Assembly: GCF_025630775.1 (NCBI RefSeq)
Contig: NZ_JAOSZE010000026.1
Location: 1 to 64,000, forward strand
DNA length: 64,000 bases
Reading direction: 5' to 3'
Source: Actinoplanes sp. KI2
GTDB taxonomy: Bacteria > Actinomycetota > Actinomycetes > Mycobacteriales > Micromonosporaceae
The notes beneath the pieces are model-generated. The model worked only from the letters and a program-made list of their open reading frames with translations. It did no database searches and was not told the DNA's origin. The position numbers and the translations under genes are program-made. Shown one piece after another: positions 25,255 to 33,836 of this stretch. Numbering within the stretch: the stretch's first letter is position 1; every line of letters starts with the position of its first letter.

Positions 25255-25987
25255 GCGCGGTTGAGCCGTGCGCGGTTGAGCCGTGCGCGGTTGAGCCGTG
25301 CGCCGTCGAGCCGCGCGCCGCCGAGCCGTGCGCCGTCGAGCCGTGCGCCGCCGGGCGGAGGACGGCCAGCGCCATGATCGTGATGCACAGCGCGCCGTTG
25401 AGGAAGGAAGCCGTGACGTCGCTGGGGTGGTGCATGCCCCGGTAGAGGCGGGATGTCGCGACGCAGACCGGGACCAGCACCAGCAGCCAGCACAGCCACT
25501 TCGCCCAGGTGCGGCGGACCAGGCCGGCCAGGATCAGGGCGAGACCGGCGTAGAGCGCGAACGCCGCCGACGTGTGCCCGGACGGGAAGCTGGAGGTCGG
25601 CGGCGAGGCGTCGAGGTGGTGCACCCGGGGCCGCTGCCGGTCGATGACGAGCGTGGTGAAGAAGAAGACGATCGCCTGGGCGCTCACCGCCGCGCACAGG
25701 AAGATCGGCTCCCGCCAGCTGTGCAGCGTGCGGAGCAGCACGAGGGCGGCGACGAAGGTCACCCCGATGATCACGGGGGTGCTGCCCACCAGGCTGAAGA
25801 ACTCGGTGACCGCGTTGCGCGAGTCGGTGCGGTGCGCGGCGAAGTACCGGTTGACGCCGTCCTCGACGGTGAACGGCCACACGCCGGCCAGCACCTTGGT
25901 GATCAGCAGCCCGAGCCCGATCATCCCGAGTTGCAGCGCCACCAGGGGCGGCAGGATGCGCTTGGCGTAGTACATGACCTCGGACAT
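25193..25987 (-). CDS. PAP2-family phosphatase with HGSTA-repeat tail
   Basis: A 264-residue membrane phosphatase. The three catalytic motifs are visible: 'VIDRQRPR' (C1, RP pair), 'SSFPSGHTSA' (C2) and 'SRLYRGMHHPSD' (C3). Six helices fit the PAP2 superfamily, whose members remove phosphate from phosphatidate or undecaprenyl pyrophosphate. The last 50 residues are an unusual tail of HGSTA/RGSTA pentapeptides coded by a 15-base minisatellite, followed by a basic Ser/Pro end. The tail coding sequence overlaps the convergent gene by 62 bases. Catalytic motifs argue for activity. Confidence 0.9.
   Translation of the reverse strand: MSEVMYYAKRILPPLVALQLGMIGLGLLITKVLAGVWPFTVEDGVNRYFAAHRTDSRNAVTEFFSLVGSTPVIIGVTFVAALVLLRTLHSWREPIFLCAAVSAQAIVFFFTTLVIDRQRPRVHHLDASPPTSSFPSGHTSAAFALYAGLALILAGLVRRTWAKWLCWLLVLVPVCVATSRLYRGMHHPSDVTASFLNGALCITIMALAVLRPAAHGSTAHGSAARGSTAHGSTAHGSTAHGSTALSPAARTGSSSPRPGRSAPR
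25251..25350. repeat. 15-bp minisatellite coding the PAP2 tail, about 6.5 units
   Basis: Units of the type GGTTGAGCCGTGCGC repeat with few changes. They code HGSTA-like pentapeptides on the minus strand and begin at the stop codon of the convergent plus-strand gene. Fifteen bases keep the PAP2 frame whatever the copy number. Confidence 0.9.
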
Positions 25988-26017
25988 GCGTCGCGCTCTA
26001 CCCGATCCGCGGCCGGC

Positions 26018-26899
26018 CTACACGTCGTAGGTCCGGCCCTCGGCGATCGTGTGCAGTTTGTCGGGGTTGGCGACGTTGTGGATGGCGACGACGCGCCCCG
26101 ACCCGTCGACGTCCAAGGTCACGGTGGCGATCACCCGGTCCGGCCCGCGGAAGATCACCCCGGGCCCGCCGTTGATCTCGGCGGTCTCGGCGCGCATGTC
26201 GGCGGGCGCGACGCCCTGGTAGGTGGCCGTGCCGAGCGCGGCGAACCAAGTCGCCACCGTCGCCGCGCCGACGATCGGGCGCCGGGCCTGGCGCACTTTG
26301 CCGCCGCCGTCGGTCCACAGTGTCACGTCCGGCGAGAGGAGTTCCATCAGCGCGTTCACGTCGCCCCCGGCGGCCGCCGCGAGGAACCGCTCGGTCACCT
26401 CCCGCTGCCGGGGCCGTTCCACCGGGAACCGCGGGCGGCGGGCCCGGACCTGCGCGCGGGCCCGGTGACCGGCCTGGCGTACCGCGTCCGGGGTGCGGCC
26501 GACCGCCGCCGCGATCTCGTCGTAGTCGAAGGCGAAGACCTCGCGCAGTACGAAGACGGCCCGTTCCACGGGGCTGAGAGTTTCCAGGACGACCAGCATC
26601 GCCATCGAGACCGAGTCGGGGTCGGCGGTCGCCGCGGCGTCGGTGCGAATCGGCTCGGGCAGCCACGGGCCGACGTAGACCTCGCGCCGGCGGCGGGCCT
26701 CGCGCAGCCGGGCGAGGGCCTCGTTGGTGACGATCCGGCACAGGTACGCCTTCGGGTCGGCGACCTCCGACCGGTCCGCCGAGGACCAGCGGATCCACGC
26801 GTCCTGCACGGCGTCCTCGGCGTCGGCGGCGGTGCCGAGGATTCGGTACGCGACCGCGAACAGCAGGGTGCGGTGCCGCTCGAAGACGTCGTCACTCAT
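26018..26899 (-). CDS. ECF41-family RNA polymerase sigma factor (SigJ-like)
   Basis: A 293-residue sigma factor. Sigma2 (about 5-75: 'FAVAYRILGTAADAEDAVQD') and sigma4 (about 105-160) are followed by the linker motif 'WLPEP' before them and a C-terminal SnoaL-like domain (about 175-293) with the ECF41 hallmark 'NPDKL'. In this group the SnoaL domain regulates the sigma factor in place of an anti-sigma. ECF41 genes usually sit beside an oxidoreductase or carboxymuconolactone decarboxylase gene. Here the flavoprotein gene directly upstream overlaps by 4 bases (ATGA), matching that rule. Confidence 0.93.
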   Translation of the reverse strand: MSDDVFERHRTLLFAVAYRILGTAADAEDAVQDAWIRWSSADRSEVADPKAYLCRIVTNEALARLREARRRREVYVGPWLPEPIRTDAAATADPDSVSMAMLVVLETLSPVERAVFVLREVFAFDYDEIAAAVGRTPDAVRQAGHRARAQVRARRPRFPVERPRQREVTERFLAAAAGGDVNALMELLSPDVTLWTDGGGKVRQARRPIVGAATVATWFAALGTATYQGVAPADMRAETAEINGGPGVIFRGPDRVIATVTLDVDGSGRVVAIHNVANPDKLHTIAEGRTYDV

Positions 26900-28026
26900 G
26901 CGCGCTTCCCGCGCGGCCAGAACGCGGCCGAGGCGGGCATCCGCCGCATCCGGCGGTAGGTGGGCCAGGGGGACGCGGTCACGATCTCTTTGTACCGCGC
27001 GGCGAGCCGGCCGGTCAGATAGAGCCGGCGCGGCGAGTCGTCGCCGTGCGTGAACTGCACGACCCCGTCGCGGCGGCCGAGACTGACCGGCGTGTGGTAG
27101 TAGCCGAACCGGAACGCCCGGGGCTGCTTGCCGTTCAGCTCGCGCAGGATCGAGAGGGCGGCGTGCACCCCGGTGGGCATCCCGCTCTGGCAGGTGCCGT
27201 GCATGATCCCGTACGGCTGGCGGATCGCGGCCGCGTCGCCGACCGCGTACACGAAGGGGTGCGACACCGACCGCAGCGCGGCGTCGGTGACGATCCGGCC
27301 GCGCGGGTCGGTGGTCATCGCCGCGGCGAGCGGCGACACCCGCGTGCCGCCGGCCCAGAGGAACAGGTCGGCGGGGAGGGTTCCACCGTCCAGGTGTACG
27401 CCGTCCGGCAGCACCTTGCGGATCTCGGCGCGCACGGTCCGGACCCCCAGCCGGTCGAGCGCCGCCCGCAGGTGGGCCCGCGCCATCGGGTGCATCGCCG
27501 CGCCCGGCTCGTGCCGCCCCACCAGCGTGACGGTCAGGTGCGGGAACCGCGAGGCGATCTCCGCGGCCGACTCGACGCCGGTCGGGCCGGCGCCGCCGAC
27601 CACCACGTCCGACGCGCCGGCCAGCCGCCCGGCGAGCACCGCGGCATCGTCGAAGGAGTTCAGCGTGTAGGCGTGCTCGTCGGCCCCGGGCACGGCCGCC
27701 GTGTCGGCGACACTGCCCAGGGCGTACACCAGGATGTCGAATGTGATCTTCCGGTCGTCGAGGGTGACCGTGCGGGCGGCGAGGTCGATCGCGGTGACCC
27801 AGCCGGGCTCGAAGCGGGCGCCGGTACCCGCGAGCAGGCCGGGGAGGCGCAGGTCGGCGACCTGCTGTCCGGTCGCGGTCAACGGCAGGCGCAGCCGCTC
27901 GGTGAAGCGGTCGGTGGCGTTGACCAGCGTGACCTGGACGGTGTCGTCGTGGCGGGTGCGGGCGGCGAGTTGGACGGCGGCGGCAAGGCCGGCGTAACCG
28001 GCGCCGAGGATCACGATTTCGGTCAT
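26896..28026 (-). CDS. NDH-2-like FAD/NAD(P) oxidoreductase
   Basis: A 376-residue flavoprotein. The first FAD-binding phrase is 'EIVILGAGYAGLAAAVQL', the NAD-binding one 'VVVGGAGPTGVESAAEI', and the C-terminal FAD contact 'VYAVGDAAAIRQPYG'. The start at 28026 places the Rossmann motif at residue 3; the earlier in-frame Met would add an unlikely basic leader from a repeat. It resembles type-II NADH dehydrogenases without a C-terminal membrane helix. It is the upstream gene of an operon with ECF41, which probably controls it. Electron acceptor unknown. Confidence 0.9.
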   Translation of the reverse strand: MTEIVILGAGYAGLAAAVQLAARTRHDDTVQVTLVNATDRFTERLRLPLTATGQQVADLRLPGLLAGTGARFEPGWVTAIDLAARTVTLDDRKITFDILVYALGSVADTAAVPGADEHAYTLNSFDDAAVLAGRLAGASDVVVGGAGPTGVESAAEIASRFPHLTVTLVGRHEPGAAMHPMARAHLRAALDRLGVRTVRAEIRKVLPDGVHLDGGTLPADLFLWAGGTRVSPLAAAMTTDPRGRIVTDAALRSVSHPFVYAVGDAAAIRQPYGIMHGTCQSGMPTGVHAALSILRELNGKQPRAFRFGYYHTPVSLGRRDGVVQFTHGDDSPRRLYLTGRLAARYKEIVTASPWPTYRRMRRMPASAAFWPRGKRA

Positions 28027-28066
28027 GCCCGCGAGATGCCGGCGGCCGACCCGGGCGTGACGAAAC

Positions 28067-28215
28067 GTGACCGGGGTCACGGCCGGACCGGCGCGGGCGG
28101 CCTGCCAGGCGCGACCGGGTTCACGGTCGGATCGGCGCGGGTGGCCCGCGGGGCGACCGGGGTCACTGCCGGACCGACGCGGGCGCCCCGCCGGACGTGA
28201 CCGGGGTCGCGGTCA
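28067..28215. repeat. Degenerate ~44-bp minisatellite, about 3.5 units
   Basis: Blocks starting GTGACCGGGGTCAC or GCGACCGGGTTCAC recur at about 28067, 28111, 28155 and 28197, each with CGGACCGGCGCGGG-like text. The array lies between the flavoprotein start and the 3' end of the GGDEF gene. Confidence 0.7.
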
Positions 28216-29859
28216 GGCCGCGCGGACGCGCCCCGAGCCCTCCTCGACGCCGTCGCCGCCCCGCCGCGCCGAGCACTCCTCGACGCCGTCGCCGCCCCGC
28301 CGCGCCGAGCACTCCTCGACGCCGTCGCCGCCCCGCCGCGCCGAGCACTCCTCGACGCCGTCGCCGCCGCGCCGCTTCACCCGGTACATCGCCTGGTCGG
28401 CGCGGCGCATCGCCTCGGGCAGGTCGCCGGCGTACCCGACGGCGACCCCGATGCTCACCGTCGCCGGGCAGTCCGGCAGGCGGCGCACCGCCTCGGCCAT
28501 CCGCTGCGCGATGCCGATCGCCCCGGCCGCGTCGACGCCGGGCAGCAGCGCCGCGAACTCGTCGCCGCCGACCCGGGCCAGCAGGTCGGCGTCGCGCAGC
28601 TGGGCGGAGAGCGCGGTGGCGATCGCCCGCAGCGCGGCGTCGCCGGCCGCGTGCCCGGCCGTGTCGTTGATCTGCTTGAACTTGTCGGTGTCGACCAGCA
28701 GCACGGTGATCAGGTCGGCCGGGTGCTGCTGGGCCTGCTGGACGGCCAGGTCGAACGCGCCCCGGTTGGCGACCCCGGTCAGCGCGTCCAGCGTGGCGGC
28801 GAGCGCGGCCTGGTCGTGCTGGACGCGCAGCAGTTCGAGGGACTTCATCGCGGCGACCGTCTGCAGGGTGCGCCGCCGCTGCCGCCACATCTCGCGGGCC
28901 AGCGTGTCGCCGTAGGCCAGGCCGACCTCGGCGTCGGACGAGCCGCGGGCGGCCAGCAGCACGGCGCGGGTGCGGTGGGTGACCGACTCGATCAGCCAGC
29001 CGGCGTCCGGCGTCAGGGTCGCGACCGCCCGCTCGATCACGTCGAGCGCCTCGTCCGGGCGGCCGGAGCGGCGCAGCGCCACCGCGTGGAACGGGCGGGA
29101 GTAGGCCAGCGAGCTCGGGCTGACCCCGCGGGCCGTCAGCGCGGCGAGCGAGTCGGAGATCTCGTCGGCGAGCCGCCCGGTCAGGTGGTCCCGGTCGGCC
29201 CGGGCGCAGGCGGCGGCGAGCATCGCGTGGTCGCGCCAGGCGGCGGCGTCCGGGCCGTCGGCCTCCTCGACGGCGCGCAGGGCGTACCGCTCGGCCTCCG
29301 CGGTGTGCGCCTCGGCGGCGGCCCCCTCGCCGATCTGGTAGAGCTCCAGCGCCCAGAACAGGTGCAGCTCGGCCTGGTTGCAGAGCCACATCGCGCGGTT
29401 GCCGCTGCCGGGCGGGCTCATCTCGTACGCGGCGTCGTAGAGCGGGCCGACCAGCTCGTACAGGCGCAGTTCGAAGTAACCGATGGCGACCCCGACCCTA
29501 GCGTTGACCGCGGCGATCGGCTCGGTCTCCTCGACCGCGCCGATCTCGGCCGTGACCAGGTCGTGCAGCACCCCGTCCGGGTCGTCGGTGTCGCCGGTGC
29601 GCAGCTCGATCGAGGCGCGGGTGGCCAGGGCGCAGGCGTGCCAGCCCGGGCTGCCCTCGCACTCGGCGACCCGGGCCATCAGGTCGAGGGCCGGGATCGG
29701 GTTCTCGCCGAGGTTGACGAGCGCGATCGCCCGGACATAGTGCATGCCCGCGTGGTCGCCACCGCGCAGCACGCGCTCGGCCTCGGCCAACGCCTCCCGG
29801 GCATGCCCAGTCTGCGCTCGCTCGAGCAGCCGCGCCACCTGGCGTGTGATGTCGCTCAT
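28213..29859 (-). CDS. Diguanylate cyclase (GGDEF) with repeat-extended C-terminus
   Basis: A 548-residue cytoplasmic protein. The N-terminal 330 residues are helical, TPR-like repeats with no transmembrane segment. The GGDEF domain (about 335-500) has the intact active site 'RVGGDEFAALLPG' and the product-inhibition site RxxD ('RDAD') five residues before it. It should make cyclic di-GMP, which in actinomycetes governs development. Beyond the domain end come four 12-residue copies of RRGGDGVEECSA, which repeat the final GGDEF segment ('VKRRGGDGVE'). The tail adds several cysteines and acidic pairs to an otherwise normal enzyme. Confidence 0.92.
   Translation of the reverse strand: MSDITRQVARLLERAQTGHAREALAEAERVLRGGDHAGMHYVRAIALVNLGENPIPALDLMARVAECEGSPGWHACALATRASIELRTGDTDDPDGVLHDLVTAEIGAVEETEPIAAVNARVGVAIGYFELRLYELVGPLYDAAYEMSPPGSGNRAMWLCNQAELHLFWALELYQIGEGAAAEAHTAEAERYALRAVEEADGPDAAAWRDHAMLAAACARADRDHLTGRLADEISDSLAALTARGVSPSSLAYSRPFHAVALRRSGRPDEALDVIERAVATLTPDAGWLIESVTHRTRAVLLAARGSSDAEVGLAYGDTLAREMWRQRRRTLQTVAAMKSLELLRVQHDQAALAATLDALTGVANRGAFDLAVQQAQQHPADLITVLLVDTDKFKQINDTAGHAAGDAALRAIATALSAQLRDADLLARVGGDEFAALLPGVDAAGAIGIAQRMAEAVRRLPDCPATVSIGVAVGYAGDLPEAMRRADQAMYRVKRRGGDGVEECSARRGGDGVEECSARRGGDGVEECSARRGGDGVEEGSGRVRAA
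28228..28378 (-). repeat. 36-bp tandem repeat duplicating the GGDEF domain end
   Basis: Three near-identical 36-base units and a diverged fourth code the 12-residue phrase RRGGDGVEECSA. The unit derives from the last codons of the cyclase domain itself, so it is an in-place duplication rather than an insertion of foreign DNA. Confidence 0.92.
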
Positions 29860-29913
29860 CGCCCCTCCTGGCCGGGTCTATCGGCAGCAGGGGCGCGCGG
29901 ACGAGGCGTTTGA

Positions 29914-30915
29914 TCAGTCAAATGAGATGATCTTGTTGATCAGGCCGCCACCGGGGAAGTCGAGCATGAGCACGCCGGTGCGGGTCACGGGGGTGTGCAC
30001 GTCGGGGCCCTGGTTCAGGTAGATCAGCAGGAACGGGTCGACTCCCTGCACGCCGAGCGCGCCGCCGGCCACCGACTGGGGCTGGGCGAAGACGCTCGCG
30101 CCGCTGGCGAAGTTGACGTACATCCTGGCCGGGTCGCCGGCGCTGGTGGCGTCGAGGAAGCGGCGCACCTGGTCGCGCTTGGTGGCGATGGCGCCGATGT
30201 TCGGGACGTTGTAGTTGTCCTGGACGTACGTGGAGCTGCCGTCGTTCCAGTCGGCGAACTGGGCGAGGCCGTAGCCGGCGAACCGCCCGCCGTGTGCCCC
30301 GTTCATGACGACGAGCACCACCTTGCCGCGGACCTCGCCGAGCGTGGGCATTGCGGCATCCCCGGAGACACCGGGCGTCCACCACAATGCCCGGTTTTCA
30401 GCGACATAGGAGTCGAAGATCTGGGTGAAGCTGTTTTGTCCCGAGGCGTCGGTGCAGGAACCGATTTCGCCGGTGCACTCCTGTTTGAGCCGCATCAGCA
30501 CGGTCTCCCCCGGATGCGCCGCCAGGAACGTGGCTAGCCGGCCGAGCACGTCGTCGAAGTTCGCGTTCTGGTACGAGGCGCCGTGGTGGATCGTGAAGGT
30601 GTTCCCGTCGTTCACCCGCGCCCGGATGTCGATCATGCGGATCCCGGCGGTGAGCTGCGCCGCGAGGGTGCCCCCGCTGTCGCCGAAGTCCTCCTGGGTC
30701 TGCGTCCACGCGCCGCCGTGGATCGCCATGGTCTCGTGCGTGCCCGGGACGGAGAGGCTCGCCAGGCTGCGGGAGTCGGCGAGGCCGCGCATCCAGTCCG
30801 GGTTGGCGGCGGAGCTCAGCGTGCGGTAGGACGCGTCGGCCGCGAAGGCCGGTTCCGGGCTGGAAATCAGGACGGCGGCGATTCCCAGGGCGGCGGCGAC
30901 CCGCGAGACCTTCAT
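29914..30915 (-). CDS. Secreted phosphatidylinositol-specific phospholipase C-like protein
   Basis: A 333-residue protein with a signal peptide ('MKVSRVAAALGIAAVLIS', cleavage after 'AFA'). The PI-PLC X domain has both catalytic histidines in context: 'LSVPGTHETMAIHG' and 'FTIHHGASYQ', plus 'GIRMIDIRAR' and 'ETVLMRLKQE'. Bacterial members cleave phosphatidylinositol or GPI anchors by forming inositol cyclic phosphate. It is secreted and stands alone in a minus-strand position between the GGDEF and Clp-like genes. Confidence 0.9.
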   Translation of the reverse strand: MKVSRVAAALGIAAVLISSPEPAFAADASYRTLSSAANPDWMRGLADSRSLASLSVPGTHETMAIHGGAWTQTQEDFGDSGGTLAAQLTAGIRMIDIRARVNDGNTFTIHHGASYQNANFDDVLGRLATFLAAHPGETVLMRLKQECTGEIGSCTDASGQNSFTQIFDSYVAENRALWWTPGVSGDAAMPTLGEVRGKVVLVVMNGAHGGRFAGYGLAQFADWNDGSSTYVQDNYNVPNIGAIATKRDQVRRFLDATSAGDPARMYVNFASGASVFAQPQSVAGGALGVQGVDPFLLIYLNQGPDVHTPVTRTGVLMLDFPGGGLINKIISFD

Positions 30916-31006
30916 GCCGGGAAAGATATCGATCGATCCGGAGCGGCGGAAGGGGCATGCCTTCGGTTACCGTCGAGAGTGCCCCTCCCGGCGTCAGGAG
31001 CCGCCG

Positions 31007-32281
31007 ATGTTCGAGAAGTTCACCGATCGGGCGCGCCAGGTCGTGGTCCTGGCGCAGGAGGAGGCGCGCCTCCTCTCGCACAACTACATCGGCACCGAGC
31101 ACCTGCTGCTCGGCGTGGCCGACCTGCGCGACGTCGTCGCGGCGCCGGTGCTCACGGAGGCCGGGCTGACCCCCGAGGCGTTCCGCCGGGAGATCGAGAC
31201 GACCATCGGGCGCGGGATGGACCCGCCGGGCGGGCACATCCCGTTCACGCCGCGCGTCAAGAAGTCGCTCGAGCTCGCCATGCGCCAGGCGATGAAGCAC
31301 GGCGACGGCACGATCGCCCCGCACCATCTGCTGCTGGGCATCCTGACCCAGCACGACAGCGCGGCGGTCCGGCTGATCACCAAGATGGGCCACGACCCGG
31401 ACCGGCTGCGGGCCCGGGTGCTCGAGCGCAGCGCGACGGACCCCGCTCCCCCGCCGGCCGTGCCGCCCCTCGCCGCTCCGCTGGGGCTCGCGCGGGCGGT
31501 GCCGGCGCTGGACCGGTACGCGCGCAGCCTCGACGAGGCGGCCCGGCTCGACCGGCTGAGCCCGGTGGCCGGCCGGGACGACGAGATCGCCCGGCTGATC
31601 CGGGTGCTCAGCCGGCGTACCCGCAACAACGCGATCCTCACCGGCGAGCCCGGCTCGGGGCGGCTCGCGGTGGCCGAGGGGCTGGCCCAGCTGATCGCGC
31701 GCGGCGAGGCGCCGCGGCACCTGCGCGACAGCAAGCTGTACATCGTGGAGTTCGGGCTGCTGGCGATGGGCGCGTCCGACCGTGCCGAGGCGGAGTGGCG
31801 GGTCACCTCGCTGCTCACCTCGATCCGCGAGCGCGGCGACGCGATCGTGGTGACCGAGGAGCTGGCCCCGTTCGCGGGCATGCCGGGCGACCACGGCGGG
31901 CTGCTGGGCGCGTTCGTGCGGGCGGCGATGGAACGGCGGGAGCTCCAGCTGATCTCGACCGCCACGCCGGCTGCTCTTCGCGAGCAGCTCACCCGGGATC
32001 CCCGGCTGGCCGCCGTCGTGCAGCGCGTGACGGTCGACGTCCCGGACGTGGCACGAGCGGTGCAGATGCTGGAGGGGACTCGACTGCGGTTGGTGGAGCA
32101 TCATCACGTACGTATCGATCCTGAGCTTTTGCCTTTGGTGGTTTCGCTGGCCGCCGAGCTCGGGACCCTGCCCGCCGCGGCCATCGACCTGCTCGACGAG
32201 GCCTGCGCGGGTGCGCCCGAGTCCAGTTCGATCGGTGCGGCGCAGGTGCGGGAGGCGGTCGCGCGCGTCCGCGAACGCTAG
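31007..32281 (+). CDS. ClpC-like protein with degenerate ATPase
   Basis: A 424-residue protein with a typical Clp N-domain (two repeats, residues 1-140: 'FEKFTDRARQVVVLAQEEA') and one AAA module aligned to ClpC D1 (about 180-420). The Walker A region reads 'GEPGSGRLA' (about residues 213-221) where ClpC has GEPGVGKTA, so the catalytic Lys is Arg and the Thr is Leu. The Walker B position reads 'IVVTEELAPF', lacking the usual Asp-Glu pair. The M domain and D2 are absent. CAGGAG lies six bases upstream of the ATG. It probably binds Clp substrates or adaptors without unfolding activity; that is inference. Confidence 0.8.
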   Translation: MFEKFTDRARQVVVLAQEEARLLSHNYIGTEHLLLGVADLRDVVAAPVLTEAGLTPEAFRREIETTIGRGMDPPGGHIPFTPRVKKSLELAMRQAMKHGDGTIAPHHLLLGILTQHDSAAVRLITKMGHDPDRLRARVLERSATDPAPPPAVPPLAAPLGLARAVPALDRYARSLDEAARLDRLSPVAGRDDEIARLIRVLSRRTRNNAILTGEPGSGRLAVAEGLAQLIARGEAPRHLRDSKLYIVEFGLLAMGASDRAEAEWRVTSLLTSIRERGDAIVVTEELAPFAGMPGDHGGLLGAFVRAAMERRELQLISTATPAALREQLTRDPRLAAVVQRVTVDVPDVARAVQMLEGTRLRLVEHHHVRIDPELLPLVVSLAAELGTLPAAAIDLLDEACAGAPESSSIGAAQVREAVARVRER

Positions 32282-32290
32282 GCTGCGGGC

Positions 32291-32860
32291 GTGGAGATCC
32301 GGCAGGTCGGCGCCGAACTGCTGCCCGATGTCGGGGAGTTGTTCGAGGGAAACTCGACGACCCGCGGCTGCTACTGCATGTGGTTCCTGCTCGCCGCCAA
32401 GGAGATGGACGCGGGCTGGGGCGGCGGCAATCGGGTGCGCTTCGAGGCGGCGGTCCGCGAGTCGGGCGAGCCGTTCGGCGTGCTCGCCTACGACGACGAC
32501 GACGGCAGGCCGCTCGGCTGGGCGGCGGTCGGGCCGCGCTCCCGGTACGCCCGCATCCTGCGCTCGCCGCTGATGAAGACCCGCGACCCGGCCGAGGACG
32601 ACCGGGTCTGGATGGTGCCGTGCTTCTTCGTCAGGGTCGGCGCCCGCAAGGCCGGCACCACCGAGCGGCTGCTGACCGCGGCCGTCGAGACCGCCGCCGG
32701 GCACGGCGCGACCGCGGTCGAGGGTTTCCCGCTGGCCGGGCCCGGCCCGCACCGCGACGATCGCTACCTCGGCACCGAGGGACTCTTCGCCGCCTGCGGC
32801 TTCCACGAGGTCGCCCGGCCGTCACCCCGGCGTGTGGTCATGCGTCGGCTTCTTGTTTGA
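32291..32860 (+). CDS. GNAT N-acetyltransferase
   Basis: A 189-residue GNAT-related protein, GTG start at 32291, nine bases after the Clp-like gene. The N-terminal 'TRGCYCMWFLLAAKEMDAGW' is typical of an uncharacterised GNAT subgroup; 'PLGWAAVGPRSRYAR' and 'VPCFFVRVGARKAGTTERLL' correspond to the beta-4 strand and cofactor loop. The loop is weakened ('RVGARKAGTT' in place of RxxGxG/A). Substrate unknown. Confidence 0.75.
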   Translation: MEIRQVGAELLPDVGELFEGNSTTRGCYCMWFLLAAKEMDAGWGGGNRVRFEAAVRESGEPFGVLAYDDDDGRPLGWAAVGPRSRYARILRSPLMKTRDPAEDDRVWMVPCFFVRVGARKAGTTERLLTAAVETAAGHGATAVEGFPLAGPGPHRDDRYLGTEGLFAACGFHEVARPSPRRVVMRRLLV

Positions 32861-32891
32861 TTACGAAGCCCCGAGACGGCAGTATGCACGG

Positions 32892-33836
32892 GTGCGGCGG
32901 AACCTGATCGTGATCCTCGCGGTGGCGGCCGCGATTTTTCTGGGCGGCGGCCTCGTCACAGCCGGCCTGCGCAAGACGGCCGACACCGCCACACTGTCCC
33001 CCAGTTCGGTGATCGAGGGGGACTCCCCCTCGCCCGCGGCGTCCTCGTCGCCGACGCCGGCGCCGACGGTCAAGCCGTCGCCCAGCCCGAGCGCCGAGGA
33101 GGAGGACGAGACCGACCGGGCCGATCGGGTCGCCCAGCTGACCGCGGCGCTGAAGAAGCTGGACAGCACCTCCCCCGAGTTCTCGGTCGCCGTGCTCGAC
33201 AAGCGGACCGGCGAGCGGTACGAATACCGCGGCACCGTCAAGTACGACACCGCGAGCATCGTCAAGGCGCAGATCCTCGCCTGCATGCTGCTGCACGACC
33301 AGGACGCCGGGCACGACCCGACCGCCGCCGAGATGGCCTGGGCCAAACCGATGATCCGGCAGAGCAACAACGACGCCGCCACGTCGCTCTTCCAGCACGT
33401 CGGCGCCCGCACCGGCGTGACCCGCTGCAACAAGCGGCTCGGCCTGACCCAGACGGTCGTGAACAGCTCGTGGGGCCTGACCCGCACCACGGCCGACGAC
33501 CAGATCCGGCTGCTCTCGAAGCTGGTCGACACCAAGGGCCCGCTGGACACCGAGTCGCGACGGACGGCGTTCACTCTGATGAACACCGTCGATCGGGCCC
33601 AGCGCTGGGGCATCCCGTCGATCGCCCGGTCGGGCGAGACCACGACGGTGAAGAACGGCTGGGACACCCGCTCCGCCGACGGCGGCCTCTGGGCCATCAA
33701 CACGATCGGGCGAGTGACCTCCGGCACCACGAACGTGTCGGTGGTGGTGCTGTCGCACGACAACCGCTCGATGGCGGCCGGCGTCACCCTGGTCGAGAAG
33801 GTCGCGAAACTGACCCGCCAGTACCTGAGGTACTGA
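32892..33836 (+). CDS. Membrane-anchored class A beta-lactamase-like serine hydrolase
   Basis: A 314-residue protein. A short basic start, a helix (about 5-25), and a Ser/Pro/Thr linker (about 40-70) precede the domain. Class A motifs are present in order: SxxK as 'TASIVKAQ', an SDN-like 'SNNDAA', and a KTG-like 'VKNGW'. The Glu of the omega loop was not evident, so true beta-lactam hydrolysis is doubtful; such proteins may be penicillin-binding or peptidase homologues. GTG at 32892 was chosen to give a proper N-terminal anchor. The final 53 bases overlap the convergent nitronate monooxygenase gene. Confidence 0.8.
   Translation: MRRNLIVILAVAAAIFLGGGLVTAGLRKTADTATLSPSSVIEGDSPSPAASSSPTPAPTVKPSPSPSAEEEDETDRADRVAQLTAALKKLDSTSPEFSVAVLDKRTGERYEYRGTVKYDTASIVKAQILACMLLHDQDAGHDPTAAEMAWAKPMIRQSNNDAATSLFQHVGARTGVTRCNKRLGLTQTVVNSSWGLTRTTADDQIRLLSKLVDTKGPLDTESRRTAFTLMNTVDRAQRWGIPSIARSGETTTVKNGWDTRSADGGLWAINTIGRVTSGTTNVSVVVLSHDNRSMAAGVTLVEKVAKLTRQYLRY

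Noticed and set aside
32892..33836. Calling the serine hydrolase a resistance beta-lactamase
   Set aside because: The omega-loop Glu was not found and the KTG motif reads KNG, so antibiotic hydrolysis is not supported.
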